DNA of 34,704 bases, taken from positions 1-34,704 of the forward strand of contig JAJZVV010000022.1 of NCBI GenBank assembly GCA_021845595.1. The letters are read 5' to 3'. The position numbers and the translations under genes are program-made. This DNA comes from Pseudomonadota bacterium (lineage in GTDB: Bacteria > Pseudomonadota > Alphaproteobacteria > Acetobacterales > Acetobacteraceae). Each line of letters opens with the position of its first letter. The stretch's first letter is position 1. Below are positions 1-7,528 of the stretch, piece by piece. The notes under the pieces are model-generated. The model did no database searches and had not been told where the DNA came from. It worked only from the letters and a program-made list of their open reading frames with translations.

Positions 1-125
1 GAAGCGTCGCGGGGCATCACCAAATCCCCCGCAGCGCGCTGACATTATGTTGCGTACAAGCTGTCAATCGTCTGTGAGACAGCCCCCAATCGCAAATGCG
101 CAACATAACTCTCAGCGCAACATAT
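1..125. repeat. Short inverted and direct repeats at the break in the primase gene
   Basis: A 10-bp motif, TTATGTTGCG at 45-54, recurs as its exact reverse complement CGCAACATAA at 99-108. A further copy, CGCAACATA, lies at 116-124, so 98-107 and 115-124 form a direct repeat with a 17-bp period. Homology to the primase gene on the minus strand stops right at the outermost copy, near 125. Closely spaced inverted and direct copies of this kind suit the terminus of a mobile element or a tyrosine-recombinase site. The element itself lies off the left edge, so its class is not known. I see no gene in this stretch. Confidence 0.5.
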
Positions 126-322
126 TCGGTCCATTTACCGGCGGCGCCTCGGCCGACGTCCGGCCCGGTGAGCCGCACGAACAGGCTGCGGCCCGGGGTG
201 TTCTGGACATCGCCGACCAGCCAGTAGCGGCCCTGGCGGCGGCCGTTCGAGAGGTAGTGGCGGCACACCGCCTCGGCTTCGCGCGCGAGGCGGTGCGCCA
301 GTTCGGCGGCGGACCTGGACAT
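126..322 (-). pseudogene. Toprim/P4-type primase-like protein, N-terminal fragment
   Basis: The first 65 or so residues match, from memory, the N-terminus of the toprim-domain primase-like proteins carried by alphaproteobacterial plasmids and integrative elements: an opening helix with AELAHRLAREAEAVCRHYL, then GRYWLVGDVQNTPGRSLFVR and GRGAAGKWT. These proteins normally run to about 300 residues or more with a toprim fold. Here the family-like sequence stops after GKWTE. The frame then runs through the repeats at 45-124 to a stop near 17 without any family resemblance. The ATG at 320-322 follows a GGAG-like site and lies 15 bp below the strawberry-notch stop codon, so the two genes were probably co-transcribed. 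I infer that an element insertion or recombination removed the catalytic part. Confidence 0.6.
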
Positions 323-337
323 GGATGGTCTCCACGT

Positions 338-3300
338 TCAGGCCGCGACGCGATCGACGACGCGGATCAGCGGTGATCGCTCAAACAGCGCCGCCAGGAT
401 CGCGGGTCCGCGTTCGGTGACCGGGATGAACAGCCGCAGCCGCCAAGCGATGATCTCGGTGGTGAGTCCCATCGCCTTGAGCTGATCGACGGCGCCATCG
501 GTGAAGCCTGCGAGTTCGACGCGGGCGGCACCCATTACCGTCGCGCGCCGGACAGTCAGCCCGCCGGCGAGATGCAGCACGGCGCCATCGGCGAGCACGG
601 CGGACCACGCTTCGTCCGGCGCCAGCGTCGGCGCGTCGTCCAACCCGAGTGCCCGACAGACTTCGCTCATGGCGGCGGGCGAGATCAGGCGGCCGATGAC
701 GCGCTCGCCGTCATCGGTCTGCAGGCGATAGACCCGTAACGATTCATCAGGCAGCCGGTTCCAGATCGGCAGCAGCAGGCCGGTGACGATGTGGAACGCA
801 CTCTCGGTGAATTCCGGCACCTGGGCCACTTCGGCGTTCCATGTCGCAGCAAACCGCTCGGCATCGGCCTCCTCCCAATGGGTGCGATCCAGCGCGTCGA
901 GGGCGAGTGTCTCCCGCGCCATCGGTCGCACGAGACGGACCCGGCGCTGCACCTCGCCATCATCGAGGGTCAGGCTCGGCGCCGGCATCTGCACCGCGGC
1001 ACGGCCGGACTGAGCATTGACCAGCAACCGCGCCCGCTTGTCCCGCGCGAGGGCAAGCGCGTCGCCGGCGGGAAGCGGCCGGTTGCGGTCCCGCCGCATC
1101 ACTTTGAATAGCCGCGTTTCGGCGCCGCTCGCCGCGTGAGTATGGATGGTGCGCCGCTCGGTGATGTGCAGACTGTCCGCCGTCAGCGTCTCGACGCCGA
1201 CATCGTAGCTGCCGGCGGCGATCGCGTTCTCGATGCGGCTGGCGAGCAGCTCCTCGAACACCGCGAACAGGCCGTTCTGCAACGCGATCGGCAGCGCCAG
1301 CAGGCGGTTCAGGAAGGTGGTGATCGGCGGCAGATCTTCGCGTAGCGACCCGTCGCGGTCCGAGAGATCAAGCCCGGTCGTCTCCTCGAAGCGCTGCAAC
1401 GAGCAGCACTCCACCTTGCCGGCGAAGATCAGGCCGTAGAACTGCCGGAGTGCCGCGCGGGCATAGTGGCTTTCCAGATTGTCGTCGGCCCGGAACAGGC
1501 CCTGGCCACCGGTCTGACGCTGGCCGCGGGTGATCGCGCCGAGGCTGTCGAGCCGACGGGCGATGGTGGAGAGAAACCGCTTCTCGCCGCGAACATCGGT
1601 CGCCACCGGACGGAACAGCGGCGGCTGGCGCTGATTGGTGCGGTTGGAGCGACCCAGCCCCTGAATGGCGGTATCGGCCTTCCAGCCAGGCTCCAGCAGG
1701 TAGTGCACCCGCCGGCGCTGGTTCCGGGCGGCGAGGTCGGCGTGATAACTGCGCCCGGTGCCGCCGGCGTCCGAGAAGACCAGAATACGCTTCTCGTCGT
1801 CCATGAAGGCCTGGGTCTCGGCGAGATTGGCGGACCCCGACCGCGTCTCGACGGCGAGCCTCTCCGCCCTGTCCGCGGCGACCTTGCGCACGACGCGCCG
1901 CGACCGCCCAGTGACCTCGGCAACCTGGTCGGTGCCGAAGCGCTGGACGATCTGATCCAGTGCGCCCTGCACCGCCGGCAGGGCGGCCAGATGCTCGATC
2001 ATCCGGTCCCGCCGCTCCACCGCCTCGCGCGATTGCACCGGCTGGCCGTCGCGGAACACCGGACGGGAGAGCAGATTGCCCTCGCTGTCGGTGAAGACCT
2101 CGAACAGCTGCGTCGGGAAGCCGTGCGCCAGGTAATCGAGGACGTATTCGCGCGGGGTGATGTCCACCTGCACATCGCCCCATTCCCCGGCGGGGATTTC
2201 CGCCAGCCGCCGGTCCAGCAGTGCTTCGCCGGTGGAAACCAGCTGCACGATGCAGGCGGCACCCTCGGAAAGATCGCGCTCGATGGCGCCGATCAGCGTC
2301 GGCACCTTCATCGCGGTGATCAGGTGGTTGAAGAAACGCTGCTTGTTCGCTTCGAAGGCCGAGCGCGCCGCCGCCTTTGCCTGACGGTTCAGCGTGCCGG
2401 AGGGGCCGGTGACATTGGCCGCTTCCAGGGCCTCGGTCAGGTTGGCATGGATCACCTGAAACCCCTCGGCATAGGCGTCGTAGATGCGCACCTGCTCGGG
2501 GCTGAGCGCGTGCTCGACGATCTCGACCTCGATCCCCTCGTATGACAGCGACCGCGCCGCGTAGAGGCCGAGCGCCTTCAGATCCCGCGCCAGCACCTCC
2601 ATCGCGGCGATCCCGCCGGCTTCCATCGCGGCGACGAATTCCTGCCGCGTCGCGAACGGGAAATCCGCCCCGCCCCAGAGGCCGAGCCGCTGCGCATAGG
2701 CCAAGTTTTGCACCGAGGTCGCGCCGGTAGCGGAGACATAGAGCACCCGCGCATCGGGCAGCGCGTGTTGCAGCCGCAGCCCCGCGCGGCCCTGCTGGGA
2801 TGGCCCGCGCTCGCCGCGTTCGGAGGTGTCGCCGGCGGCGTTGGCCATGGCGTGCGCCTCGTCGAAGACGACCACCCCGTCGAATTCCCGCCCCAGCCAG
2901 TCGATGATCTGATCGAGGCGCGACGCCTTGCCCTCCCGCTCGGCGGACCGCAGCGTGGCGTAGGTGGTGAACAGGATGCCCTGATCGAGGTGGATCGGCG
3001 TGCCCTGCCGGAAGCGCGCGAGCGGGGTGATCAGCAGCCGTTCCTGCCCGAGGGCGGACCAGTCGCGCTGGGCATCCTCGATCAGCTTGTCGGACTTCGA
3101 GACCCAGAGCGCGCGGCGGCGGCCTTTCAGCCAGTTGTCGAGGATGACGCCGGCCACCTGCCGTCCTTTGCCCGCGCCAGTGCCGTCGCCGAGGAACCAG
3201 CCACGCCGGAAGCGCACCGCGCCCTCGGTGTCATCGGAGGCGGCGGAGATCTGGTCGTAGGTCTCATCCACCAGCCAGGCGCCGCCGAGATGCCCGGCAT

Positions 3301-4705
3301 GGGCTTCGCCGGCGTAGATGACGCTCTCGATCTGCGCGTCCGAAAGCAGGCCGTCCGATATGACCGCCGGCGGCAGGTGTGGGCGGTAGCTGGGGCGCGG
3401 CGGTGCGACCGAGGCCATGGCCGCGGATTGCACGAGCTTCGTCGGGTGCGGCTGCGCGCCAAGGATGGCGATGGTCTGGACGACATAGCCTTCATAGAGC
3501 GCATCGATGATCCGGCCATGCTCCGGCGGCGGTTCCTCGCGGACCTCGTAGGCGAGCGGGGGGCCGGGATCGATCGCCGGTTGCGGGTGACGGGTCGGGG
3601 TGGGATGCGGGGGCGGGACGATCGCGCGCGAAGGCTTCGGGCGGGCGGCGGGCGCCGCGACTGGCAGCGCGGTCAAGGCCGGGCGCGGCGGCACGCGGCG
3701 TGTCACCCATTCCAGCAGCGTCGCCGCGTCCGGGGCGATGCCGGGACATGGGGGGAAGACGGTCGGGTCCTCGGCCGGCATGCGGTCGATGACGGTCAGC
3801 CGCGTCTCGACCGCGGTGCCGTGGCGAGCATAGACGCGGCGATCGATTCCGGCCGAGAACACCACCCGCCCGCGCGCCTGCAGCCGGACGAAATCCTCCC
3901 GCCAGGACGGATTGTCAGGCGCGAGCGAGATGCCGGTGATGGCGACCAAGCGCCCGCCCTCGACCAGCCGCGCCAGCGCCGCGGCGACATGGCGGAAGGC
4001 CGCGTCTGCCACCCGCCCCTCGACATGCGCCGCGACCGAGAAGGGCGGGTTCATAAGCACCACCGAGGGCGCAATGGCCGGGTCCAGGTAGTCGTGGATC
4101 TGTGCCGCGTCGTGGCGGCTGACGGGGGCGTCAGGGAACAGATGGCCGAGCAGCTCCGCGCGGGTCTCGGCGAACTCGTTCAGCGCCAGGGCCCCGCCGT
4201 CGAGCGCGGCGAAGACGGCGAGCAGCCCGGTGCCGGCGGAGGGTTCGATCACCAGGTCACTCGGCGTGATCGCGGCGGCGAAGCTGGCCGCGAAGCCGAG
4301 CGCGATCGGCGTCGAGAACTGCTGGAGCGCCGCGCTCTCCTCGGAGCGGCGCGCATGCGTCGGCGCCAGCGCGGCCAGCTTCGCGAGCATGGCGAGCATT
4401 GCCGCCGGGCTGCCGGTGCGGGCGCGCATCGCCGGCCCGTGCCGGCGCAGGAACAGAACCTGCGCTGCCTCGCAGGCCTCGTAGGCGTCCTTCCACACCC
4501 AGGCGCCGCCGGTGTCGGATGCGCCGAATGCCGCCTCCATGGCGGCGCGCAGGATGGCGGCATCGAGGGCCTGGCCGCGCTCGAGCGAGGGCAGCAGCAG
4601 CCGGGCAGCGTGGTGGATGGCGGACGCCCGATCGGGCGCAGTGGGCGCAGACGGGGATGCGAGCACGGCCGACCGCTCGGCCAGCGCGGGGACTATGAGG
4701 TTCAT
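338..4705 (-). CDS. Strawberry-notch-type helicase fused to a methyltransferase-like domain
   Basis: A 1455-residue protein. Residues about 130-310 form a class I SAM-dependent methyltransferase-like domain with EPSAGTG (154-160, motif I) and NPPFS (219-223, the N6-adenine-type catalytic motif). A proline-rich linker at about 340-395 follows. Residues about 400-1200 form a superfamily 2 helicase of the strawberry-notch kind: Walker A GDGTGAGKGRQ (506-516), the DEAH box (615-618), a YVSATGATS motif III and a GLGRSNRTNQRQPP arginine-finger motif VI. Proteins of this fused form are common on alphaproteobacterial plasmids and integrative elements and are thought to act on incoming or transferring DNA; their exact role is unproven. 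It heads the leftward block with the primase fragment and has a diverged copy of the shared structured leader upstream. The ATG at 4703-4705 is the natural start. Confidence 0.85.
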   Translation of the reverse strand: MNLIVPALAERSAVLASPSAPTAPDRASAIHHAARLLLPSLERGQALDAAILRAAMEAAFGASDTGGAWVWKDAYEACEAAQVLFLRRHGPAMRARTGSPAAMLAMLAKLAALAPTHARRSEESAALQQFSTPIALGFAASFAAAITPSDLVIEPSAGTGLLAVFAALDGGALALNEFAETRAELLGHLFPDAPVSRHDAAQIHDYLDPAIAPSVVLMNPPFSVAAHVEGRVADAAFRHVAAALARLVEGGRLVAITGISLAPDNPSWREDFVRLQARGRVVFSAGIDRRVYARHGTAVETRLTVIDRMPAEDPTVFPPCPGIAPDAATLLEWVTRRVPPRPALTALPVAAPAARPKPSRAIVPPPHPTPTRHPQPAIDPGPPLAYEVREEPPPEHGRIIDALYEGYVVQTIAILGAQPHPTKLVQSAAMASVAPPRPSYRPHLPPAVISDGLLSDAQIESVIYAGEAHAGHLGGAWLVDETYDQISAASDDTEGAVRFRRGWFLGDGTGAGKGRQVAGVILDNWLKGRRRALWVSKSDKLIEDAQRDWSALGQERLLITPLARFRQGTPIHLDQGILFTTYATLRSAEREGKASRLDQIIDWLGREFDGVVVFDEAHAMANAAGDTSERGERGPSQQGRAGLRLQHALPDARVLYVSATGATSVQNLAYAQRLGLWGGADFPFATRQEFVAAMEAGGIAAMEVLARDLKALGLYAARSLSYEGIEVEIVEHALSPEQVRIYDAYAEGFQVIHANLTEALEAANVTGPSGTLNRQAKAAARSAFEANKQRFFNHLITAMKVPTLIGAIERDLSEGAACIVQLVSTGEALLDRRLAEIPAGEWGDVQVDITPREYVLDYLAHGFPTQLFEVFTDSEGNLLSRPVFRDGQPVQSREAVERRDRMIEHLAALPAVQGALDQIVQRFGTDQVAEVTGRSRRVVRKVAADRAERLAVETRSGSANLAETQAFMDDEKRILVFSDAGGTGRSYHADLAARNQRRRVHYLLEPGWKADTAIQGLGRSNRTNQRQPPLFRPVATDVRGEKRFLSTIARRLDSLGAITRGQRQTGGQGLFRADDNLESHYARAALRQFYGLIFAGKVECCSLQRFEETTGLDLSDRDGSLREDLPPITTFLNRLLALPIALQNGLFAVFEELLASRIENAIAAGSYDVGVETLTADSLHITERRTIHTHAASGAETRLFKVMRRDRNRPLPAGDALALARDKRARLLVNAQSGRAAVQMPAPSLTLDDGEVQRRVRLVRPMARETLALDALDRTHWEEADAERFAATWNAEVAQVPEFTESAFHIVTGLLLPIWNRLPDESLRVYRLQTDDGERVIGRLISPAAMSEVCRALGLDDAPTLAPDEAWSAVLADGAVLHLAGGLTVRRATVMGAARVELAGFTDGAVDQLKAMGLTTEIIAWRLRLFIPVTERGPAILAALFERSPLIRVVDRVAA

Positions 4706-4712
4706 GGGGGGA

Positions 4713-4799
4713 TTCCGGAGAGCGGGGTTCCGGGGCCGGCGGGCGCTCTCTCGACCCCATCCGGCTCACCCCGTCCCGGCCATCCTCTCGCTCTCCGGA
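4713..4799 (-). promoter_or_regulatory. Diverged copy of the shared structured leader, upstream of strawberry-notch
   Basis: Just upstream of the strawberry-notch start is a GC-rich block that resembles the leaders at 11631, 12128 and 13173. It shares a GGCCGG core followed by a CTCTCTCGA-CCCCAT segment, CCCGTCCCGG, and a distal CCTCTCGCTCTCCGG. The inner stem-loop is less clear than in the other three copies, so I treat this as a degenerate relative. Confidence 0.45.
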
Positions 4800-4833
4800 C
4801 TCCCCGTGCCCAGCGGTGACCCGCTCCGGCGCT

Positions 4834-4879
4834 TTGGTTCCGCCGCGTGCCGTGCTATAGATGACCAATTAGATGGTCA
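4834..4879 (+). promoter_or_regulatory. Promoter and palindromic operator of the VapBC operon
   Basis: A plausible sigma-70 promoter has TTGGTT at 4834-4839 and TATAGA at 4856-4861, 16 bp apart. A perfect inverted repeat, TGACCA (4862-4867) and TGGTCA (4874-4879) with a 6-bp spacer, begins directly after the -10 box and ends 10 bp before the antitoxin ATG. This placement is typical of autoregulation by a type II antitoxin or toxin-antitoxin complex. The palindrome is visible in the sequence; the binding is inferred. Confidence 0.6.
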
Positions 4880-4889
4880 GGAGAGCCTC

Positions 4890-5132
4890 ATGGGCAATGT
4901 GAGCATCGCCGACGCCAAGGCGCATCTGAGCGAACTGGTCGAGCGCGCCGCCGGCGGCGAGACCGTGCAGATCACCCGCCGCGGCAAGCCGATCGCGCAG
5001 ATCGTCGCCGCCAAGGCGCCGCGCAAGCGCATCGACATCGCGGCCTTGCGTGCGATGGTCGAGAAGATGCCGATGCAGCCGGAGCCGGTGGGCGAGTTCA
5101 TCCGCCGCATGCGTGACGAGGCTCGTTATTGA
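4890..5132 (+). CDS. vapB: Phd/YefM-type antitoxin of a VapBC-like pair
   Basis: An 80-residue protein with the Phd/YefM N-terminal DNA-binding fold: VSIADAKAHLSELVERAAGGETVQITRRGKPIAQIV, the classic beta-helix-helix-beta signature. The C-terminal tail (MPMQPEPVGEFIRRMRDEARY) would be the toxin-neutralising part. The ATG at 4890 is favoured over longer in-frame starts because family homology begins at MGNVSIADAK and GGAGAG (4880-4885) lies just upstream. Its stop codon overlaps the toxin start by 4 bp, which suggests translational coupling. It probably represses its own operon through the palindrome at 4862-4879. The family is clear; the symbol only reflects the PIN-domain partner. Confidence 0.85.
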   Translation: MGNVSIADAKAHLSELVERAAGGETVQITRRGKPIAQIVAAKAPRKRIDIAALRAMVEKMPMQPEPVGEFIRRMRDEARY

Positions 5133-5554
5133 TCCTCTATCTCGATACCTCGGTGCTCGTCGCTGCATTAACGCATGAGACAGAGACCGAGCGCATGCAG
5201 CGCTGGCTGGAAGACCAGGATCCGGAACTTCTCGCGATCAGCGATTGGGTGACGACGGAGTTTTCCTCGGCACTTTCGATCAAGTTGCGGTCTGGGCAGA
5301 TCGAGATGCAGCACCGGGCGGATGCGCTCGCCATGTTCACTACGATGAGTGCGGAGACCTTCACTTTGCTGCCGATCTCCGGCGCTCAGTTCCGCACCGC
5401 CGCGCGGTTTGCCGATCAGCGCGCGCTCGGCCTACGGGCCGGTGACGCGCTGCATCTCGCGATCTGCGCCGATCATGGCGCCACCCTCTGCACGCTGGAC
5501 CGGCAGCTCAGCGAGGCGGGACCGGCGCTGGGTGGGCGGGTGATGCTGCTGTGA
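5129..5554 (+). CDS. vapC: VapC-type PIN-domain ribonuclease toxin
   Basis: A 141-residue PIN-domain protein. The acidic metal-binding residues expected of VapC are present: D6 in LYLDTS, E44 in TTEFSSAL, D106 in RAGDALHLA and D124 in CTLDRQL. Known VapC toxins are Mg-dependent ribonucleases that cut tRNA or rRNA and are held inactive by their antitoxin. The predicted start is TTG at 5129-5131, inside the overlapping TTGA with the antitoxin stop; no better start precedes the conserved LYLDTS. All catalytic residues are intact, so the toxin looks functional. A second, broken copy of its DALHLAIC segment lies at 6567-6591. Confidence 0.9.
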   Translation: MILYLDTSVLVAALTHETETERMQRWLEDQDPELLAISDWVTTEFSSALSIKLRSGQIEMQHRADALAMFTTMSAETFTLLPISGAQFRTAARFADQRALGLRAGDALHLAICADHGATLCTLDRQLSEAGPALGGRVMLL

Positions 5555-5662
5555 TTAACGCCATTCCAACCCCTATACGACGTGCACCATGGGGTCGATC
5601 AGAGACAACCAAAAAATATTCGGTCCGGTTTAATATCGTTGACGAGTCGGCAAGGTGACTGC

Positions 5663-6541
5663 ATGGGATACCTCGAGCAATGGAAGGCGCTCGCTGGCCG
5701 CATCCGCGGTCTGATGCGCGCCGGCGAGCTGCACGCGCACTACCTGTCGGTCCGGTCGAGCGACACATACGGAAGGGCAAAGCGCATCCGTGACCAGTCC
5801 AGATCCATCCTTGAATCGCTCCGGTCTTTGAGAGATCGGTTTCAGCACGTCCTTCCGAAAGAGGCGCTTGCCACCGTGGACAGGTTTCTGGGAGAGGCAG
5901 ATCCCCTTGTCCGGGATGACAGCGGCACTTCGGACACACGGCAGGAGCAGACGTGGGCGGTTCTGGTCATGCTGGCTGGATTCGAGAGCGAGTTGTCATT
6001 CGTCCTTTCGGATGCACAGCAGCACATCCGGGGACGTTCTGAACGGGCATTTGCACATTTGCAACGTCTGCTCGTGGTGGATCACGATTTCCGTGGAAAG
6101 TGGCAGGGCGCCTTCAGCGACGGTGAGGTCGCATGCGAACGGCTCGGCGCAGTGCATCTTCTGCAGCATGGGATCTGGGCCTTCAAGGTAAACGCAGAGG
6201 GAGAGCGCACCGATCTTGTCTTTCAGGAACCGGTCCACGGCCTCACAGCCGAGGAGCGTTACGCTGATGGCTTGGTGTTGACTGAGTGGAAGATCGCCAC
6301 ACCCGGCATCCACGCCAGTCAGCGGTTCGTCGAGGCAAGGCAGCAAGCACAGCGTTATGCCGCAGGTGCGCTCGCGGGTAATGAGCTGACCACCTACCGC
6401 TACGTTGTTGTTGTGTCTGGCGAGCATATTTCCGTGCCAGATGACGTGACAGACGGTGCCGCCACATATAGGCATATCAATATTGCCACTGACCCTAAGC
6501 CACCTTCGCGCTCGCGGAGGGCGCCGACCCGTGGCGGATGA
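5663..6541 (+). CDS. Unknown protein with a possible PD-(D/E)XK nuclease core
   Basis: A 292-residue protein that I do not recognise. The N-terminal half is helical and charged (RSILESLRSLRDRF; LRRAFAHL-like stretches near 130). The C-terminal half contains E159 in VACERLGAVHLLQHGIWAFK, then D184 (TDLVF) and E208-W-K210 in YADGLVLTEWK, followed by a long helix rich in Q and A (QRFVEARQQAQRYAAGAL). The order E, D, ExK on predicted beta strands followed by a helix is that of restriction-endonuclease-like folds, so a nuclease role is plausible but inferred. The ATG at 5663 was chosen over an upstream in-frame ATG at 5582 because the upstream part is low-complexity and crosses an AT-rich promoter-like stretch (5611-5640). 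It sits among cargo genes between VapC and gene relics, with lower GC than the backbone. It may be a defence gene or part of one. Confidence 0.5.
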   Translation: MGYLEQWKALAGRIRGLMRAGELHAHYLSVRSSDTYGRAKRIRDQSRSILESLRSLRDRFQHVLPKEALATVDRFLGEADPLVRDDSGTSDTRQEQTWAVLVMLAGFESELSFVLSDAQQHIRGRSERAFAHLQRLLVVDHDFRGKWQGAFSDGEVACERLGAVHLLQHGIWAFKVNAEGERTDLVFQEPVHGLTAEERYADGLVLTEWKIATPGIHASQRFVEARQQAQRYAAGALAGNELTTYRYVVVVSGEHISVPDDVTDGAATYRHINIATDPKPPSRSRRAPTRGG

Positions 6542-6566
6542 AACACGCGTGTCGATTCTTCGCGTT

Positions 6567-6591
6567 GATGCGCTGTATCTCGCGATCTGCG
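6567..6591 (+). pseudogene. VapC relic (DALHLAIC segment)
   Basis: These 25 bp match 5444-5468 inside vapC at 23 of 25 positions and encode DALYLAIC in place of DALHLAIC. No other part of a PIN domain surrounds them. It is either a scrap of a second VapC gene or a partial duplication made when the gene at 5663 was inserted. The cupin relic begins directly after it. Confidence 0.4.
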
Positions 6592-6841
6592 TCGGCAGGA
6601 AGCCGTGCTGTTCGAAGCGCCGTGGGAGCGGGTGGTGATGCTGCGCCTCACCCCCGGCCATGCCGGCGCCGCCGAGACCTGGCCGCGCGGCTTCGAGCTT
6701 TTCGTGGTCGAGGGTGAAGCGGTGATTGACGGCACCACCCATCGCGCCGGCGCGTGGCTTCGTCTGCCGCCTGGCAGCAGCCTGGTGCTGGCGAGTCAGG
6801 GCGGCGCGCTTCTCTACCGCAAAACCGGCCATCTCGGCTGA
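6592..6841 (+). pseudogene. Cupin-domain (ChrR-like) protein, C-terminal fragment
   Basis: The frame RQEAVLFEAPWERVVMLRLTPG, then GFELFVVEGEAVIDGTTH and AGAWLRLPPGSSLVLAS, ending KTGHLG, is the second cupin barrel of ChrR-like anti-sigma or cupin proteins, which are normally about 200 residues. Here only about 80 residues remain. The frame is closed by a stop at 6566-6568, and the only start candidates are internal GTGs such as 6605. The usual N-terminal zinc-binding or first-cupin part is missing. I therefore call it a truncated gene, cut at the junction with the VapC relic. The following amine-oxidase relic starts 6 bp after its stop, so these two were probably an operon. Confidence 0.6.
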
Positions 6842-6847
6842 CGTGGG

Positions 6848-7384
6848 ATGCCTGATCTGATCGTCATCGGCGCCGGCCTCTCCGGCCTCGCGCGGGCGCG
6901 GGCGGCGACCGGGAGCGGCGCCGAGGTGGTGGTGCTGGAAGCCCGCGCGCGCATTGGTGGGCGGGTGCTGAGCCACCGCACCGGGGCCGGCACCTACGAC
7001 CTCGGCCCCGCCTGGGTCTGGCCCGCCATCCAGCCGCGCATCGCCCCGGCAATCCAGGCGGCGGGGCTGGCGCTCACGGAGCAGGCGGAGGCCGGCGGCT
7101 TCGTCTATCAGGACCAGACGGGGCGCATACAGCGCCTGCCGCAGGGCTTCGCGCAGGAGCCGCCGAGCATGCGCGTCACGGGCGGCATCGCGGCGCTGGT
7201 GGAAGCCGTCGCCGCCGGACTTGCGCGCCCGGTGTGGTCCGGCTGGAATACGCGGTCCGGCGCATCGCGCTGAGCGAACCGGCGTTGCCGTCACCGCCGA
7301 TAGCCCCTCTGGCCCGGTGACGCTGCACGCCGTCCGCGCGGCGCTCGCCCTGACACCAGGGCTGATCGGTGAAATGGCCATGGT
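6848..7384 (+). pseudogene. Flavin-dependent amine oxidase, frameshifted and truncated
   Basis: The N-terminal Rossmann motif is clear: LIVIGAGLSGLARARAA followed by VVVLEARARIGGRV, as in FAD-dependent monoamine oxidases. The first frame ends at 7273. Homology continues in a second frame (VRLEYAVRRIALSE, around 7233-7275) and then a third (GVAVTADSP to LTPGLIGEMAM, around 7280-7384), so there are at least two frameshifts. Full-length family members have 350-450 residues; less than half remains here. The 3' end runs into unrelated sequence near 7385. This is a decayed gene, most likely linked to the upstream cupin relic, and no product is expected. Confidence 0.7.
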
Positions 7385-7528
7385 GCCAGTTACGCCTTGG
7401 CGGCATAGGAGAGATCATCTGTCTATACACTGCGCCGCGAGATCAGCCGAGGGCACGGTAGTGGGTGCTACTCTGGCTGGAAGCGGTTAAATCTGCCAAG
7501 TTGATGTAAATTCGCGACGTAGGGCGCT

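Noticed and set aside
122-132. 11-bp match ATATTCGGTCC to 5616-5626
   Set aside because: Too short to separate from chance; at the first site it is largely primase coding sequence.
2708-4819. 703-codon open frame on the plus strand opposite strawberry-notch
   Set aside because: It is a GC-rich antisense shadow: its codons mirror the real gene, and it is rich in R, G and P with no recognisable domain.
5582-5662. Upstream ATG start for the gene at 5663
   Set aside because: The extension crosses an AT-rich promoter-like stretch and has no plausible protein character.
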